Below are positions 56,003-64,000 of a stretch of 64,000 bases of DNA, one piece after another. The notes beneath the pieces are model-generated. The model was not told the origin of the DNA, did not search any database, and worked only from the letters and a program-made list of their open reading frames with translations. Each line of letters starts with the position of its first letter. The stretch's first letter is position 1. The stretch comes from Candidatus Thiodiazotropha sp. 'RUGA'. GTDB taxonomy: Bacteria > Pseudomonadota > Gammaproteobacteria > Chromatiales > Chromatiaceae. The stretch is from NCBI GenBank assembly GCA_016842065.1, contig JAEPDS010000007.1, forward strand, positions 1 to 64,000. The letters are read 5' to 3'. Both the position numbers and the translations under genes were made by a program.

Positions 56003-57393
56003 TGTTACCGGTGATCGCTCTGGTTGGACGCCCCAATGTGGGTAAGTCCACACTCTTCAACCGTTTGACCCGCAGTCGCGACGCGCTGGTGGCCGACCAG
56101 CCCGGATTGACCCGTGACCGCAAGTACGGCACCGGAAAGTTGGGTAAGCACCCCTATGTGGTGGTGGATACCGGGGGGATCAGCGGTGATCAGCTGGGTA
56201 TCGATCAACTGATGGAGCAGCAGGTGCATCAGGCGATCGGTGAAGCGGACCATATCCTGTTCCTGCTGGATGGTCGCGAGGGATGTACCGGTGGCGATGA
56301 GATCATCGCCCAGCAGCTGCGCAAGACCGGCAAGCCTGTCAGCGTCGCGGTGAATAAGAGCGAAGGGCTTGATGAGACGGTCGCCGCCAGCGATTTCTAT
56401 CGTCTGGGGTTGGGTGAACCGATTGCCATCGCTGCGGTTCATGGGCGCGGGGTTCGTACCCTGATTGATGACGTTCTGAGCCAGTTCCCACCTCCGGAAG
56501 AGGAGGTTGCCGATGAGGAGAAGGGAATTCAGATCGCTGTGGTGGGTCGCCCCAACGTCGGCAAGTCGACCCTGGTCAATCGTCTGTTGGGTGAAGAGCG
56601 GGTGGTGGCCTACGATCAGCCCGGTACTACCAGGGACAGCATCTATATTCCGATCACCCGCAATGACAAACGCTACACCCTGATCGATACCGCCGGTGTC
56701 AGACGCCGTGCCCGGATCAAGGAAGCAATCGAAAAATTCAGCATCATCAAGACACTGCAATCGATGAAGGAGGCCAATGTGGTGCTGCTGGTACTGGATG
56801 CCCAGCAGGAGATCGGTGAGCAGGATGCCACTCTGGCCGGTCATGTGCTGGAGAGTGGTCGGGCATTGATTCTGGTGATCAACAAATGGGATGGCCTCTC
56901 CCAGGATCAGCGGGAGTGGATCAAAACCGAAATCGAACGCAAACTGCCATTTCTGAGTTTTGCCCGGCACCACTATATTTCAGCCCTGCACGGTTCCGGT
57001 GTAGGCGATCTGTTCGGCCTGGTGGATCAGGTCTACAAGAGCGCCATGCGTGATCTGGCCACCCCGGAACTGACGCGGATTCTGGAAGCCCTGGTGGAGG
57101 AGCATCAACCGCCGCTGGTGCACGGCCGGCGGATCAAGTTGCGTTATGCCCATCAGGGGGGGAAGAACCCACCGCTGATCGTGATTCACGGCAATCAGAC
57201 GGAGCGGGTTCCGGACGGTTACAAACGCTATCTGATCTCGCGCTTCCGTTCGGTGCTCAAACTGCGGGGTACCCCGATACGCATCGAGTTCCGCTCCGGT
57301 GATAATCCCTATGAGGGCAAACAGAACAAACTCACCAAGCGCCAGATACAAAAGCGCCAGCGACTGAAGAAGTTTGTTTCACGCAAACGCTGA
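56002..57393 (+). CDS. der: Ribosome-assembly GTPase Der (EngA)
   Basis: Essential double GTPase for 50S assembly, 463 residues. The first G domain begins [19 protein letters not shown] and the second, near residue 180, [17 protein letters not shown]; each is followed by a G3-type DTGG or DTAG and an NK(S/W)E or NKWD motif. A C-terminal KH-like domain ends in a basic tail. It closes the conserved hisS-yfgM-bamB-der run. Confidence 0.98.
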   Translation: MLPVIALVGRPNVGKSTLFNRLTRSRDALVADQPGLTRDRKYGTGKLGKHPYVVVDTGGISGDQLGIDQLMEQQVHQAIGEADHILFLLDGREGCTGGDEIIAQQLRKTGKPVSVAVNKSEGLDETVAASDFYRLGLGEPIAIAAVHGRGVRTLIDDVLSQFPPPEEEVADEEKGIQIAVVGRPNVGKSTLVNRLLGEERVVAYDQPGTTRDSIYIPITRNDKRYTLIDTAGVRRRARIKEAIEKFSIIKTLQSMKEANVVLLVLDAQQEIGEQDATLAGHVLESGRALILVINKWDGLSQDQREWIKTEIERKLPFLSFARHHYISALHGSGVGDLFGLVDQVYKSAMRDLATPELTRILEALVEEHQPPLVHGRRIKLRYAHQGGKNPPLIVIHGNQTERVPDGYKRYLISRFRSVLKLRGTPIRIEFRSGDNPYEGKQNKLTKRQIQKRQRLKKFVSRKR

Positions 57394-57404
57394 GGAGTCT
57401 GCGG

Positions 57405-58700
57405 ATGTCTCACTCCACAGCCGAACAAACAAGAGTCACCACACTGCTCAAGCAGGCCGGCATTGAGCGTCTGGCCCCAACCCAGCAGCAATTTATCGAA
57501 CAACAGGCAAACCGCCACCGCTTCACCCAACAGGAGCTCAGGCAGCTGTGTGACATGGCGGCCGATCTGGCGATGTGGGGTGAGGGTGAACTGGCGCAAT
57601 ACTGGACAGTGGATGTTCCTGCAGAGATGGCCCCAAAACAGCGGCGCAAGCTGTTACTCGATCACCTGCGGGCGGCCTGGCAGGGGCTGCGTGAAAAGCC
57701 CAACCACTACCCGGCCATAGCGCTGACCCCGCCACGGGTGGAGCAGCGAATCCGCCGCGTCGAAGTTGAGAAGCAGAAACTGGGACTGGGGCCCTGCCCG
57801 GTGGCATCTCCCCGCACCCGCTGTTGCAATCTGCTGACCCTGGATGCGGTGGAGAACTGCGGTTTCGATTGCAGTTACTGCAGTATTCAATCCTTCTACC
57901 ATGGCGATGAAGTACGTTTTGACAGTCGCTTTCCGGAAAAACTGGCACAACTCGAGATCGATCCGGATCGTTTCTATCACATCGGTACCGGACAATCCTC
58001 CGACTCTCTGATGTGGGGCAATCAGGGTGGCATACTCGATGCGCTGCTGGCGTTCGCCAGGCAGCACCCGAATGTGATTCTGGAGTTGAAGAGTAAATCG
58101 AAAAACATCCAGCATCTGCTGAAGCGGGATCTGCCAAGCAATCTGCTCTGTACCTGGTCGCTCAATACCCCCACCCTGATCGCCCATGAAGAGCATCTGA
58201 CTGCGTCCCTGGATGAGCGCCTGAATTGTGCACGGCGTATCGCCGACCACGGCGCATTGATCGGATTTCATCTCCATCCGATGATTCAATACGACAGCTG
58301 GCGTGAGGACTACGGAGCGCTCTTCCAGCGTCTGCTGGACGACTTCAGCGCCGATGAGGTGGTGTTGCTCTCCCTGGGTACCCTCACCTATATCAAGCCG
58401 GTGATCAAAAAGCTGCGCGCGCGGAAAGGTTTCCAGAGCAAGATACTGCAGATGCCCTGGGTGGAGAGCGACGGCAAGCTCTCCTATCCGAAAGCGACCA
58501 AGCAGGAGATGTTCTCATTTGCTTATCAGTCGTTACAGCCCTGGCATAAGGATGTGTTCTTCTATCTCTGCATGGAAAACCACGATCTATGGCAGCCTGT
58601 GTTCGGCTATGAGTATCCCACCAACCAGGCCTTTGAAACGGCGATGAAGTCGGCCTATCTGGGGAAGATCAAACAACGGCAAACAAGGAGTCAAACGTGA
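57405..58700 (+). CDS. SplB-like radical SAM protein, substrate unknown
   Basis: A 431-residue radical SAM protein. The iron-sulfur cluster motif is CGFDCSYC (CxxxCxxC) near residue 153, preceded by a CNLLTLD segment and followed by TGQSSDSL. These resemble the spore photoproduct lyase (SplB) family, but this organism type does not sporulate. The N-terminal 140 residues are helical and charged. It could be a DNA-repair or small-molecule lyase; no substrate can be named. GAGGAG precedes the ATG, and its stop overlaps the symporter start (GTGA). Confidence 0.78.
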   Translation: MSHSTAEQTRVTTLLKQAGIERLAPTQQQFIEQQANRHRFTQQELRQLCDMAADLAMWGEGELAQYWTVDVPAEMAPKQRRKLLLDHLRAAWQGLREKPNHYPAIALTPPRVEQRIRRVEVEKQKLGLGPCPVASPRTRCCNLLTLDAVENCGFDCSYCSIQSFYHGDEVRFDSRFPEKLAQLEIDPDRFYHIGTGQSSDSLMWGNQGGILDALLAFARQHPNVILELKSKSKNIQHLLKRDLPSNLLCTWSLNTPTLIAHEEHLTASLDERLNCARRIADHGALIGFHLHPMIQYDSWREDYGALFQRLLDDFSADEVVLLSLGTLTYIKPVIKKLRARKGFQSKILQMPWVESDGKLSYPKATKQEMFSFAYQSLQPWHKDVFFYLCMENHDLWQPVFGYEYPTNQAFETAMKSAYLGKIKQRQTRSQT

Positions 58701-60139
58701 GCCAGCAAATGATGGTCGGATTGAGTTTCGTTCTCTACCTGCTGGTGGTGCTGGGGATTGGCGTGGTTGCCTGGCAACGCACCCGCAATCTCTCCGATTT
58801 CGTGCTTGGTGGCCGACGCCTGGGCAGCTGGGTTGCCGCACTGAGTGCCAGTGCCTCGGATATGAGCGGCTGGCTGCTGCTGGGACTGCCCGGATACGCC
58901 TATCTGGCCGGGCTCGAAGCGATCTGGATCGCGCTCGGCCTGTTGCTGGGAACCTGGCTCAACTGGCGGCTGGTGGCCGCCCGGCTGCGTACCGCATCCG
59001 AAGCGGCCGGCAATGCCCTGACCCTGCCGGAGTATCTCTCCAACCGGTTCGAGGATAACAGCGGATTGATCCGGGTGGTCTCTTCGATCTTTGTCCTGCT
59101 GTTCTTTCTCTTCTACACCAGTTCCGGACTGGTGGCCGGTGGCAAACTGTTCGAAGCGGTGTTCGGGCTGCCCTATGTCTGGGCGGTGGCAAGCGGGGTG
59201 CTGGTGATCATTCTCTATACCGCATTCGGTGGTTTTCTGGCGGTCTCCTGGACCGACCTGTTCCAAGGTTTGTTGATGCTGTTGGCGCTGGTCGCCATTC
59301 CCCTGTTTGCGCTGCAGGGTTTCGGCGGCGTTGAGCCGATGAGCGAGCTGATTGCACAACAGAATCCGGCTCTGCTCGATCCGCTGACCGACAGCAAGGG
59401 TGAGCCGCTGGGATGGATTGCGATCATCTCGCTGATGGCCTGGGGACTGGGTTATTTCGGTCAGCCCCATATCTTGGCCAGATTCAAAGCGATTCAGCAG
59501 GTCAGCTTCGTTCCCAGGGCCAGACATATTGCCGTCAGCTGGGTGTTTATCACGCTGGCCGCCGCCTGTCTGGTCGGCATGGCGGGTATCCCGATCTTCG
59601 AGACGCCCCTGGAGGATGCGGAGAAGGTCTTCATCCGGCTGGTCGATATGATGTTCCATCCGCTGCTGGCAGGGATCTGCCTGGCCGCCATACTCGCCGC
59701 CATCATGAGTACCGCAGATTCACAGTTGCTGGTCTCTTCCAGTACCTTTACCGGCGACCTCTATCGACTGATACGCAAACAGGCCACAGAGCGGGAGTTG
59801 GTTGTGGTTGGACGCCTGGCTGTGGTCTCCATTGCACTGGTCGCTTTTCTGCTGGCGCTGGACAGAGAGAGCAAGGTGCTCGATCTGGTGGCCTATGCCT
59901 GGGCCGGATTCGGTGCCGCGTTCGGACCTGCCGTACTGCTCTCACTCTACTGGCGGGGTATGAACCGCTGGGGGGCGTTGGCCGGGATCATTACCGGTGG
60001 ATTGACGGTGGTGGTGTGGAAGCCCATGTCGGGTGGCCTGTTCGATCTGTATGAGATCGTTCCCGGTTTTATCCTCTCACTGTTGATGATTCTGATCGTC
60101 AGTCGAACCACGGCGGTTCGCAACGGAGACGCCACCTAG
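58697..60139 (+). CDS. putP: Sodium:solute symporter, PutP-like (proline)
   Basis: SSS-family transporter of 480 residues with about 13 hydrophobic helices. The N-terminal SDFVLGGRRLG motif and the helix with AAIMSTADSQLLV (about residue 333-345, sodium-binding Ser/Thr) are characteristic of sodium/proline symporters. Proline is the likely substrate by similarity to PutP; choline- or pantothenate-like solutes are possible. The GTG start sits in the upstream gene's stop. Its TAG stop is formed inside a palindromic repeat. Confidence 0.88.
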   Translation: MSQQMMVGLSFVLYLLVVLGIGVVAWQRTRNLSDFVLGGRRLGSWVAALSASASDMSGWLLLGLPGYAYLAGLEAIWIALGLLLGTWLNWRLVAARLRTASEAAGNALTLPEYLSNRFEDNSGLIRVVSSIFVLLFFLFYTSSGLVAGGKLFEAVFGLPYVWAVASGVLVIILYTAFGGFLAVSWTDLFQGLLMLLALVAIPLFALQGFGGVEPMSELIAQQNPALLDPLTDSKGEPLGWIAIISLMAWGLGYFGQPHILARFKAIQQVSFVPRARHIAVSWVFITLAAACLVGMAGIPIFETPLEDAEKVFIRLVDMMFHPLLAGICLAAILAAIMSTADSQLLVSSSTFTGDLYRLIRKQATERELVVVGRLAVVSIALVAFLLALDRESKVLDLVAYAWAGFGAAFGPAVLLSLYWRGMNRWGALAGIITGGLTVVVWKPMSGGLFDLYEIVPGFILSLLMILIVSRTTAVRNGDAT

Positions 60140-60198
60140 GGCCTGTTAACACCGCTGGGCGCAACAGGGCGCATTGGATTAGTGTTAACAGGCCCTAG
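60136..60198. repeat. 17-bp perfect inverted repeat spanning two convergent stop codons
   Basis: CTAGGGCCTGTTAACAC (60136-60152) and GTGTTAACAGGCCCTAG (60182-60198) are perfect arms around a 29-nt loop. The outer CTAG supplies TAG to putP on the plus strand and TAG to the hydrolase on the minus strand. The 13-mer GGCCTGTTAACAC also occurs after lpxC (16118-16130), marking a dispersed repeat. Confidence 0.75.
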
Positions 60199-61110
60199 AG
60201 GCTGCTGTATGAACGCCAGGCAGGTTTGCAGGCAGCTTTGATCCCTGAGGATCTTCTTGTGTCCCAGGCCAGTAGTGGTATGCAGTCTCGCCTGTGCGGC
60301 AACGGCAAGAAGATTTTCAGCATGCCGGTAGGGCACCTCCAGATCCTCTCTGTCGTGTAGCAACAGAATCTCATGCTCGATGGTTTGAATGGTCTTCAGG
60401 GGTGACAGATCACGCCACTGCCAGGCCCTGCCAAGTTGTTTAGCGTATCGACGCTGTGCCTCGTCCCGCATTGCGTCAATCACTTCAGAATTCATGCCGA
60501 AGGCCTCGCCGAATTGATCGGTTACCCAATAGATATCATCGAAACAGCTGAACAGGATCAGTTTTTCCGCAGCAATCTGAAAACGGTTCATCGCCAGCAG
60601 GGCAATCCCCGAACCAAATGAGTGACCGACAACCGCTTTCAGCGGACCCAGCGATTCGGCCAATGTCACCAGGGTGTTGGTCACCTCCAGCATATTGGTG
60701 CGTTTGCCGCTCGACTGGCCGTGCGCCGGGGCATCGAAGGTAACCGCCTGGTAACCCGCCTCAACCAATATGTCGACCAGGGCATGGAAGTGACTGCCCC
60801 GTCCACCCCAGCCATGGCTGAACAGTATCGGTTTGCCTTCACCCCAACGGTAGACTGCGATCTGTTGTCCGTTGATCTGTTGAAACTGAAGATGGCTGTT
60901 CTGCACCGCAAGCCGCTCCCGGCGAGGTGAAGGAAACCTGGGTGGTGTCATGAACAGCCTCAGTGCCAGCTTGCCTGTCAGCTTTGGTGCAACCCAGCCC
61001 AGGATGCCGAAAAGTTTCCGCATGGTGGCGAAGAAGAGTCGAACCCTGAGAGGGAATTTATGACTTTTGAACGGGTTGCCTGACTGTTTGCGCTTCATTA
61101 CAGCCTTCAC
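60136..61110 (-). CDS. Alpha/beta hydrolase
   Basis: A 324-residue alpha/beta-fold hydrolase. The oxyanion segment SHGWGGRGSH (about residue 97) and nucleophile elbow GHSFGSG (Ser near residue 165) are present, with a C-terminal GLGHKKI histidine. A basic N-terminal region with hydrophobic helices may touch the membrane. The last 20 or so residues are encoded by the palindromic repeat and look non-native. The substrate is unknown. It is the last gene of a TetR-kinase-membrane protein operon, its GTG start overlapping the previous stop. Confidence 0.85.
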   Translation of the reverse strand: MKAVMKRKQSGNPFKSHKFPLRVRLFFATMRKLFGILGWVAPKLTGKLALRLFMTPPRFPSPRRERLAVQNSHLQFQQINGQQIAVYRWGEGKPILFSHGWGGRGSHFHALVDILVEAGYQAVTFDAPAHGQSSGKRTNMLEVTNTLVTLAESLGPLKAVVGHSFGSGIALLAMNRFQIAAEKLILFSCFDDIYWVTDQFGEAFGMNSEVIDAMRDEAQRRYAKQLGRAWQWRDLSPLKTIQTIEHEILLLHDREDLEVPYRHAENLLAVAAQARLHTTTGLGHKKILRDQSCLQTCLAFIQQPLGPVNTNPMRPVAPSGVNRP

Positions 61111-61526
61111 TCCATCTGCCGGATTCCGGCCAAGTGAAGGGAGCCGATGAGAAAGCTGATGATTGAGGTGATGATCAGAAACTCATCCACCTGTCCGGGT
61201 GAGATCAAAACCATCGGCAAAAGACCGGCACCCCGTAGCAGATAGATCAGGGTGATGATGATCAAAACCGGCTTCAGCCAGGGCAGACGGTTCAATAACC
61301 CGGCGGCTGAAAAGGCATACAAGGCCCAACCGAAAAACACCAGGGCGATGCCCAGAGTGATCACTGCCGGATAGATTGAGCCTTGCCTTGAAAGCGCCAC
61401 CATCGTCTCGCCGGCGCCAAAAAAACGGTACCAGGCGGTTCCGCCGAGGATAATGATCAGGTGCAGCAGGGAGGTGGTGAGACTGCAGAGACCTGCGATG
61501 ATCAGTGTTTTATTCAGATTAACCAT
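61107..61526 (-). CDS. Small four-helix membrane protein, function unknown
   Basis: A 139-residue protein with four predicted membrane helices and short polar loops; I do not recognise a family. The first helix follows MVNLNK directly, and a GAGETMVALSRQGS loop separates helices one and two. It overlaps the kinase gene upstream by 13 nt and the hydrolase downstream by 4 nt, so it is translated as part of this operon and may act with the hydrolase or kinase at the membrane. Confidence 0.8.
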   Translation of the reverse strand: MVNLNKTLIIAGLCSLTTSLLHLIIILGGTAWYRFFGAGETMVALSRQGSIYPAVITLGIALVFFGWALYAFSAAGLLNRLPWLKPVLIIITLIYLLRGAGLLPMVLISPGQVDEFLIITSIISFLIGSLHLAGIRQME

Positions 61527-62812
61527 TGATGCTCCATATCCACTTCGGCCTGCATGCGTTCGAATAGCTGATAGAGACCGAATAGGGTGCGATCGAAATA
61601 GATGAATTCGTTGGCGATGGTGTCAATTTTCTTTATTTGGCTGAGTTTGCCGAAGAGCTCCAATCCCTCTTTGATGTAGGCGGAGTCCCGCATGGAAAAA
61701 TCGAATCGGCCGGCTTTGAACGGTTTGGTTAACCAATCGCCAAATGGTTTCAGCAACGTTTCATAAAAGTCCTGTTGCTGGCCGGTGTCGAGCCCTTCCA
61801 CAACCATGCCCAGCTTTTTGTAACAGTTCAGCACTGCACTGGCATCCTGCTGCAGATAGGCCTTCAGAAGTTGCGGCATCAGAGCCACGAAATCCGCAGA
61901 AAAGTGTCTTACACAGCCGAAGTCGATCAGACCGAGGGTACCATCCTCTGCAAACAGGTAGTTGCCCGGGTTGGGATCCGCATGCAGAGCATTCAGGCCA
62001 TAGAATGAGTTGACGAACAGGTCGTAGAGGATCTGCGCAAAATGGTTTCTTTGCGCCTGACTGGGATTGCTGCAGAGCCACTGGTCAATGTGCTCACCGG
62101 GCAATCGGGTGGTGGTGATGATGCGCTTACTGGAGTAGTTGCGGCATACCTCAGGGATGCGGATCGGATCGAGCTGAAGTTGCGAGCTGAACCACTCTGT
62201 ATTATCGGCTTCCTGATGGTAATCGACCTCCTCCTGAAGACGCTGGCTGATCTCATCCAGGGAAGAGAGCAACAACTCGGCATGGGCGGTGCGCTTGACC
62301 AACATCCGCATGATCTGCAGATCACTGTCGATGGTGATATCGATTCCGGGGTACTGCAGTTTCACCGCCAGCTCTTTTCCGGTATGGCTTTTCGCCCGGT
62401 GGACCTGCCCGAGGCTTGCTGCGGCAAAGGCCAGGGAATCGAACTCGGCAAATATCTTCTCGGGCGCTCTGTCGAACTCCTGCAGAAACAGCTTTCTGAT
62501 CAGAGGGCGCCCCAAGGGGGGCGCCTGATGGCAAGACATGGCCAGCTGTTTGCGCATCGGTTCCGGTAGGTAGTGGTTGTCCAGGCTCAACATTTGAGCC
62601 AGCTTGAGTGCGGTACCTCTGAGTTGGGAGAGGGCTTTGAAAAGAATCTCTGCGGTCTGCTGATCGAGTTGCGTCTTCTCTTGCTGGCAGCTCTCACTAC
62701 TCATGAAAGGACGGCGGGCGATATGGGAGAGATGTTTGCCACCAGCTTTGAGCATTGCGCCGCTTGCCAGGCGGGAGCGGGCCAACTTCCCTGTCGGTAC
62801 CGATTTAGTCAT
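61514..62812 (-). CDS. ABC1/UbiB-family atypical kinase
   Basis: Protein-kinase-like protein of 432 residues in the ABC1/ADCK/UbiB family. Features are a KxGQ-like helix in variant form KLAQML near residue 70, SLGQVHRA near residue 134, the catalytic-loop-like HADPNPGN and the metal-binding DFG (DFGCV). E. coli UbiB assists ubiquinone synthesis, but this copy is shorter than UbiB (546), lacks a clear C-terminal membrane segment and is not next to ubiE or ubiJ, so a lipid-related accessory role is more likely. It overlaps the tetR gene by 8 nt. Confidence 0.85.
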   Translation of the reverse strand: MTKSVPTGKLARSRLASGAMLKAGGKHLSHIARRPFMSSESCQQEKTQLDQQTAEILFKALSQLRGTALKLAQMLSLDNHYLPEPMRKQLAMSCHQAPPLGRPLIRKLFLQEFDRAPEKIFAEFDSLAFAAASLGQVHRAKSHTGKELAVKLQYPGIDITIDSDLQIMRMLVKRTAHAELLLSSLDEISQRLQEEVDYHQEADNTEWFSSQLQLDPIRIPEVCRNYSSKRIITTTRLPGEHIDQWLCSNPSQAQRNHFAQILYDLFVNSFYGLNALHADPNPGNYLFAEDGTLGLIDFGCVRHFSADFVALMPQLLKAYLQQDASAVLNCYKKLGMVVEGLDTGQQQDFYETLLKPFGDWLTKPFKAGRFDFSMRDSAYIKEGLELFGKLSQIKKIDTIANEFIYFDRTLFGLYQLFERMQAEVDMEHQWLI

Positions 62813-63542
62813 CGTGGCTGGCCATGAACTGCCGCTTGGCTTTTTTCCAGGGGCGGGTGTATTCGCTGAAGCTGTTCAGGGTTCGGCTGATGTGGCTGCG
62901 AAACAGAAAAGAGACCAGTTCCATGGTTTTACTGATCACACCGGTCTGCAGAACAATGGCGATCAACTCTACGCTCTGATCAACCAGTCGGGTGGTGTTG
63001 GCAAACCCTTCTGAGTCGTCACGCAGCCAGTAGGCAAGCACTGCAGTCGTATAGTCCCAGTAGAGCGGGGCCAGCAGGGATTGATAGGGCTGCTCCGGTA
63101 TCTCACCGGCCTCGACCGCATTGTCGATGATCTCATCCACCATCCGATTGAACAGCCGACGGGTTTCAGCCAGGTTGACCAGGCTGGCGGAGGGTGAGTA
63201 GAAGGTTGTATCGAAAACTTCCCCAAGAAACTCCCGGTCGGGCAGCCACAGGGTCAGCTCTGTTTCGATCAACTGATGCAGCTGCTCCTGGATGGTGTAC
63301 TGGTCGAAGCCGTCGAGCTCACGCAGTGCCTGAGCCACTTCGTGCTGGCGGTTTTCACAATAGCCAAACAGCAGTTTCTCCTTGCTGGGGAAATAGTTGT
63401 AGATCGTTGCGTCGCCCACTTCGGCGCGACGGGCGATTTCACGCATGGAGGCGGCTTTAAAGCCCCGTTCCGCAATCACTTCGGAAGCGGCAGCCAGGAT
63501 TTTATTGCGAGTGGCCGCCTTCTCCTGTTTGCTGATTTTCAT
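62805..63542 (-). CDS. TetR-family transcriptional regulator
   Basis: A 245-residue regulator with the TetR N-terminal helix-turn-helix (about 12-60): AASEVIAERGFKAASMREIARRAEVGDATIYNYFPSKEKLL. The C-terminal ligand-binding domain is longer than usual and ends in a Lys/Arg-rich tail. It is the first gene of the minus-strand operon with the ABC1 kinase, the membrane protein and the hydrolase, and overlaps the kinase. Auto-repression of this operon is the expected arrangement. Confidence 0.93.
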   Translation of the reverse strand: MKISKQEKAATRNKILAAASEVIAERGFKAASMREIARRAEVGDATIYNYFPSKEKLLFGYCENRQHEVAQALRELDGFDQYTIQEQLHQLIETELTLWLPDREFLGEVFDTTFYSPSASLVNLAETRRLFNRMVDEIIDNAVEAGEIPEQPYQSLLAPLYWDYTTAVLAYWLRDDSEGFANTTRLVDQSVELIAIVLQTGVISKTMELVSFLFRSHISRTLNSFSEYTRPWKKAKRQFMASHDD

Positions 63543-63813
63543 GCTTATCCCTTAAAGTGAAAATACACTTAAAAAAAATTAATATAATAGTGATTATAGT
63601 ATAGTAATTATATTTATCAAATAATGATAAGTTCTGATCTCCTGCTATTCTTAATACGTGTTGATAAATCGCCCCATCTTTCTTCCAGCGTGTGCGACAG
63701 ATCACTGTGTGAAGATAAAAAATGGTGTGATATTGCTCTGACCCTTGTTTGATAGGGAAGGTCGAAGTTCGTAAACAGTAAAACACAATGAACGTGTTGA
63801 AATGGGAGACAAC
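63543..63813. promoter_or_regulatory. Divergent A/T-rich promoter region between two tetR genes
   Basis: About 270 bp, strikingly A/T-rich at 63570-63630, with no credible gene. An AAGTG/CACTT inverted repeat with 6-nt spacer (63555-63570) lies 13 bp before the minus-strand tetR start and is a plausible operator. Several TATAAT-like hexamers occur in the A/T-rich part, so promoters cannot be assigned singly. Confidence 0.45.
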
Positions 63814-64000
63814 ATGGGAAGACGGGGAGAACACAGCAAGTCAGAAATCGAGAATATGGCGCTCGTGGCAGCTGAAGAACTAATAGAAACCCAGGGCTAT
63901 GAGGGACTATCAGCCCGCAAGGTTGCTTCTGCCATCGGCTACACAGTCGGAAGCCTCTATTTCGTATTCAAAAATCTTGATGAACTGGTACAGAGGGTGA
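63814..64000 (+). CDS. Second TetR-family regulator, 3'-truncated by window end
   Basis: Open frame of 62 complete codons running off the window. The start ATG (63814) follows GGGAG. It encodes a TetR-type helix-turn-helix: a first helix around IENMALVAAEELIETQGYEG, then LSARKVASAIGYTVGSLYF and FKNLDELV. The apparent TGA at the very end is out of frame. It is divergent from the first tetR gene, and the ligand-binding domain lies outside the window. Confidence 0.85.
   Translation, partial: MGRRGEHSKSEIENMALVAAEELIETQGYEGLSARKVASAIGYTVGSLYFVFKNLDELVQRV

Overview
The window is 64 kb of a chromosome with GC-rich coding sequence, dense operons and frequent 1-4 nt start/stop overlaps. No rRNA, tRNA, CRISPR array, transposase or prophage gene was seen. 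Gene content and order point to a free-living-type gammaproteobacterium: a dcw cluster running into lpxC, then dciA, an M23 peptidase, secA, argJ and a Nudix/ThiE fusion, and later rlmN-pilF-rodZ-hisS-yfgM-bamB-der. A Calvin-subtype class II aldolase in a tkt-gap-pgk-pyk-fba cluster suggests a chemolithoautotroph, such as the sulfur-oxidising Chromatiales/Sedimenticola/Thiodiazotropha group. That placement is inference; RuBisCO is not in the window.

Layout. 1-16 kb (+): cell wall and division genes ftsI (truncated by the window edge), murE, murF, mraY, murD, ftsW, murG, murC, a 58-codon unknown ORF, murB, ddlB, ftsQ, ftsA, ftsZ and lpxC, ending at a hairpin terminator. 16-23 kb: dciA (-), M23 peptidase, secA, argJ and the Nudix/ThiE fusion (+), facing a PilZ protein (-). 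23.7-28 kb: an RpfC-like hybrid sensor kinase and an acyltransferase-3/SGNH envelope enzyme. 28-32 kb (-): the S-adenosylmethionine cycle (metK, ahcY, metF), with a clear S-adenosylhomocysteine riboswitch ahead of ahcY. 32-40 kb (+): a thioredoxin-fold protein, then the central carbon cluster tkt, gap, pgk, pyk, fba, ending at a strong terminator. 40-47.5 kb: glutaredoxin, purC, two little-known proteins (one with an MbcA/ParS-type antitoxin fold), a 404-bp interval bounded by inverted repeats, a metallo-beta-lactamase-fold hydrolase, plsY, folB, folK, a probable small RNA on the minus strand, and a DUF1015 protein. 47.5-57.4 kb (+): relA, rlmN, pilF, rodZ, hisS, yfgM, bamB, der. 57.4-60.1 kb (+): an SplB-like radical SAM protein and a sodium:solute (proline) symporter. 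60.1-63.5 kb (-): a compact operon of TetR regulator, ABC1/UbiB-type kinase, small membrane protein and alpha/beta hydrolase, divergent from a second TetR gene cut by the window end.

How it fits together. Most of the window is conserved core machinery: peptidoglycan precursor synthesis and division, lipid A commitment, Sec export with YfgM and BamB, outer-membrane assembly, ribosome and tRNA modification or charging, the stringent response and the methyl cycle. The less ordinary parts lie between these blocks. They are the GGA-rich minus-strand transcript with its own terminator (45.9-46.0 kb), the translationally coupled micro-ORF inside the dcw cluster, the palindromic element that supplies stop codons to two convergent genes (60.1 kb), the TIR-flanked interval at 42.9-43.3 kb, an orphan antitoxin-like gene, and the TetR-ABC1 kinase-hydrolase operon.
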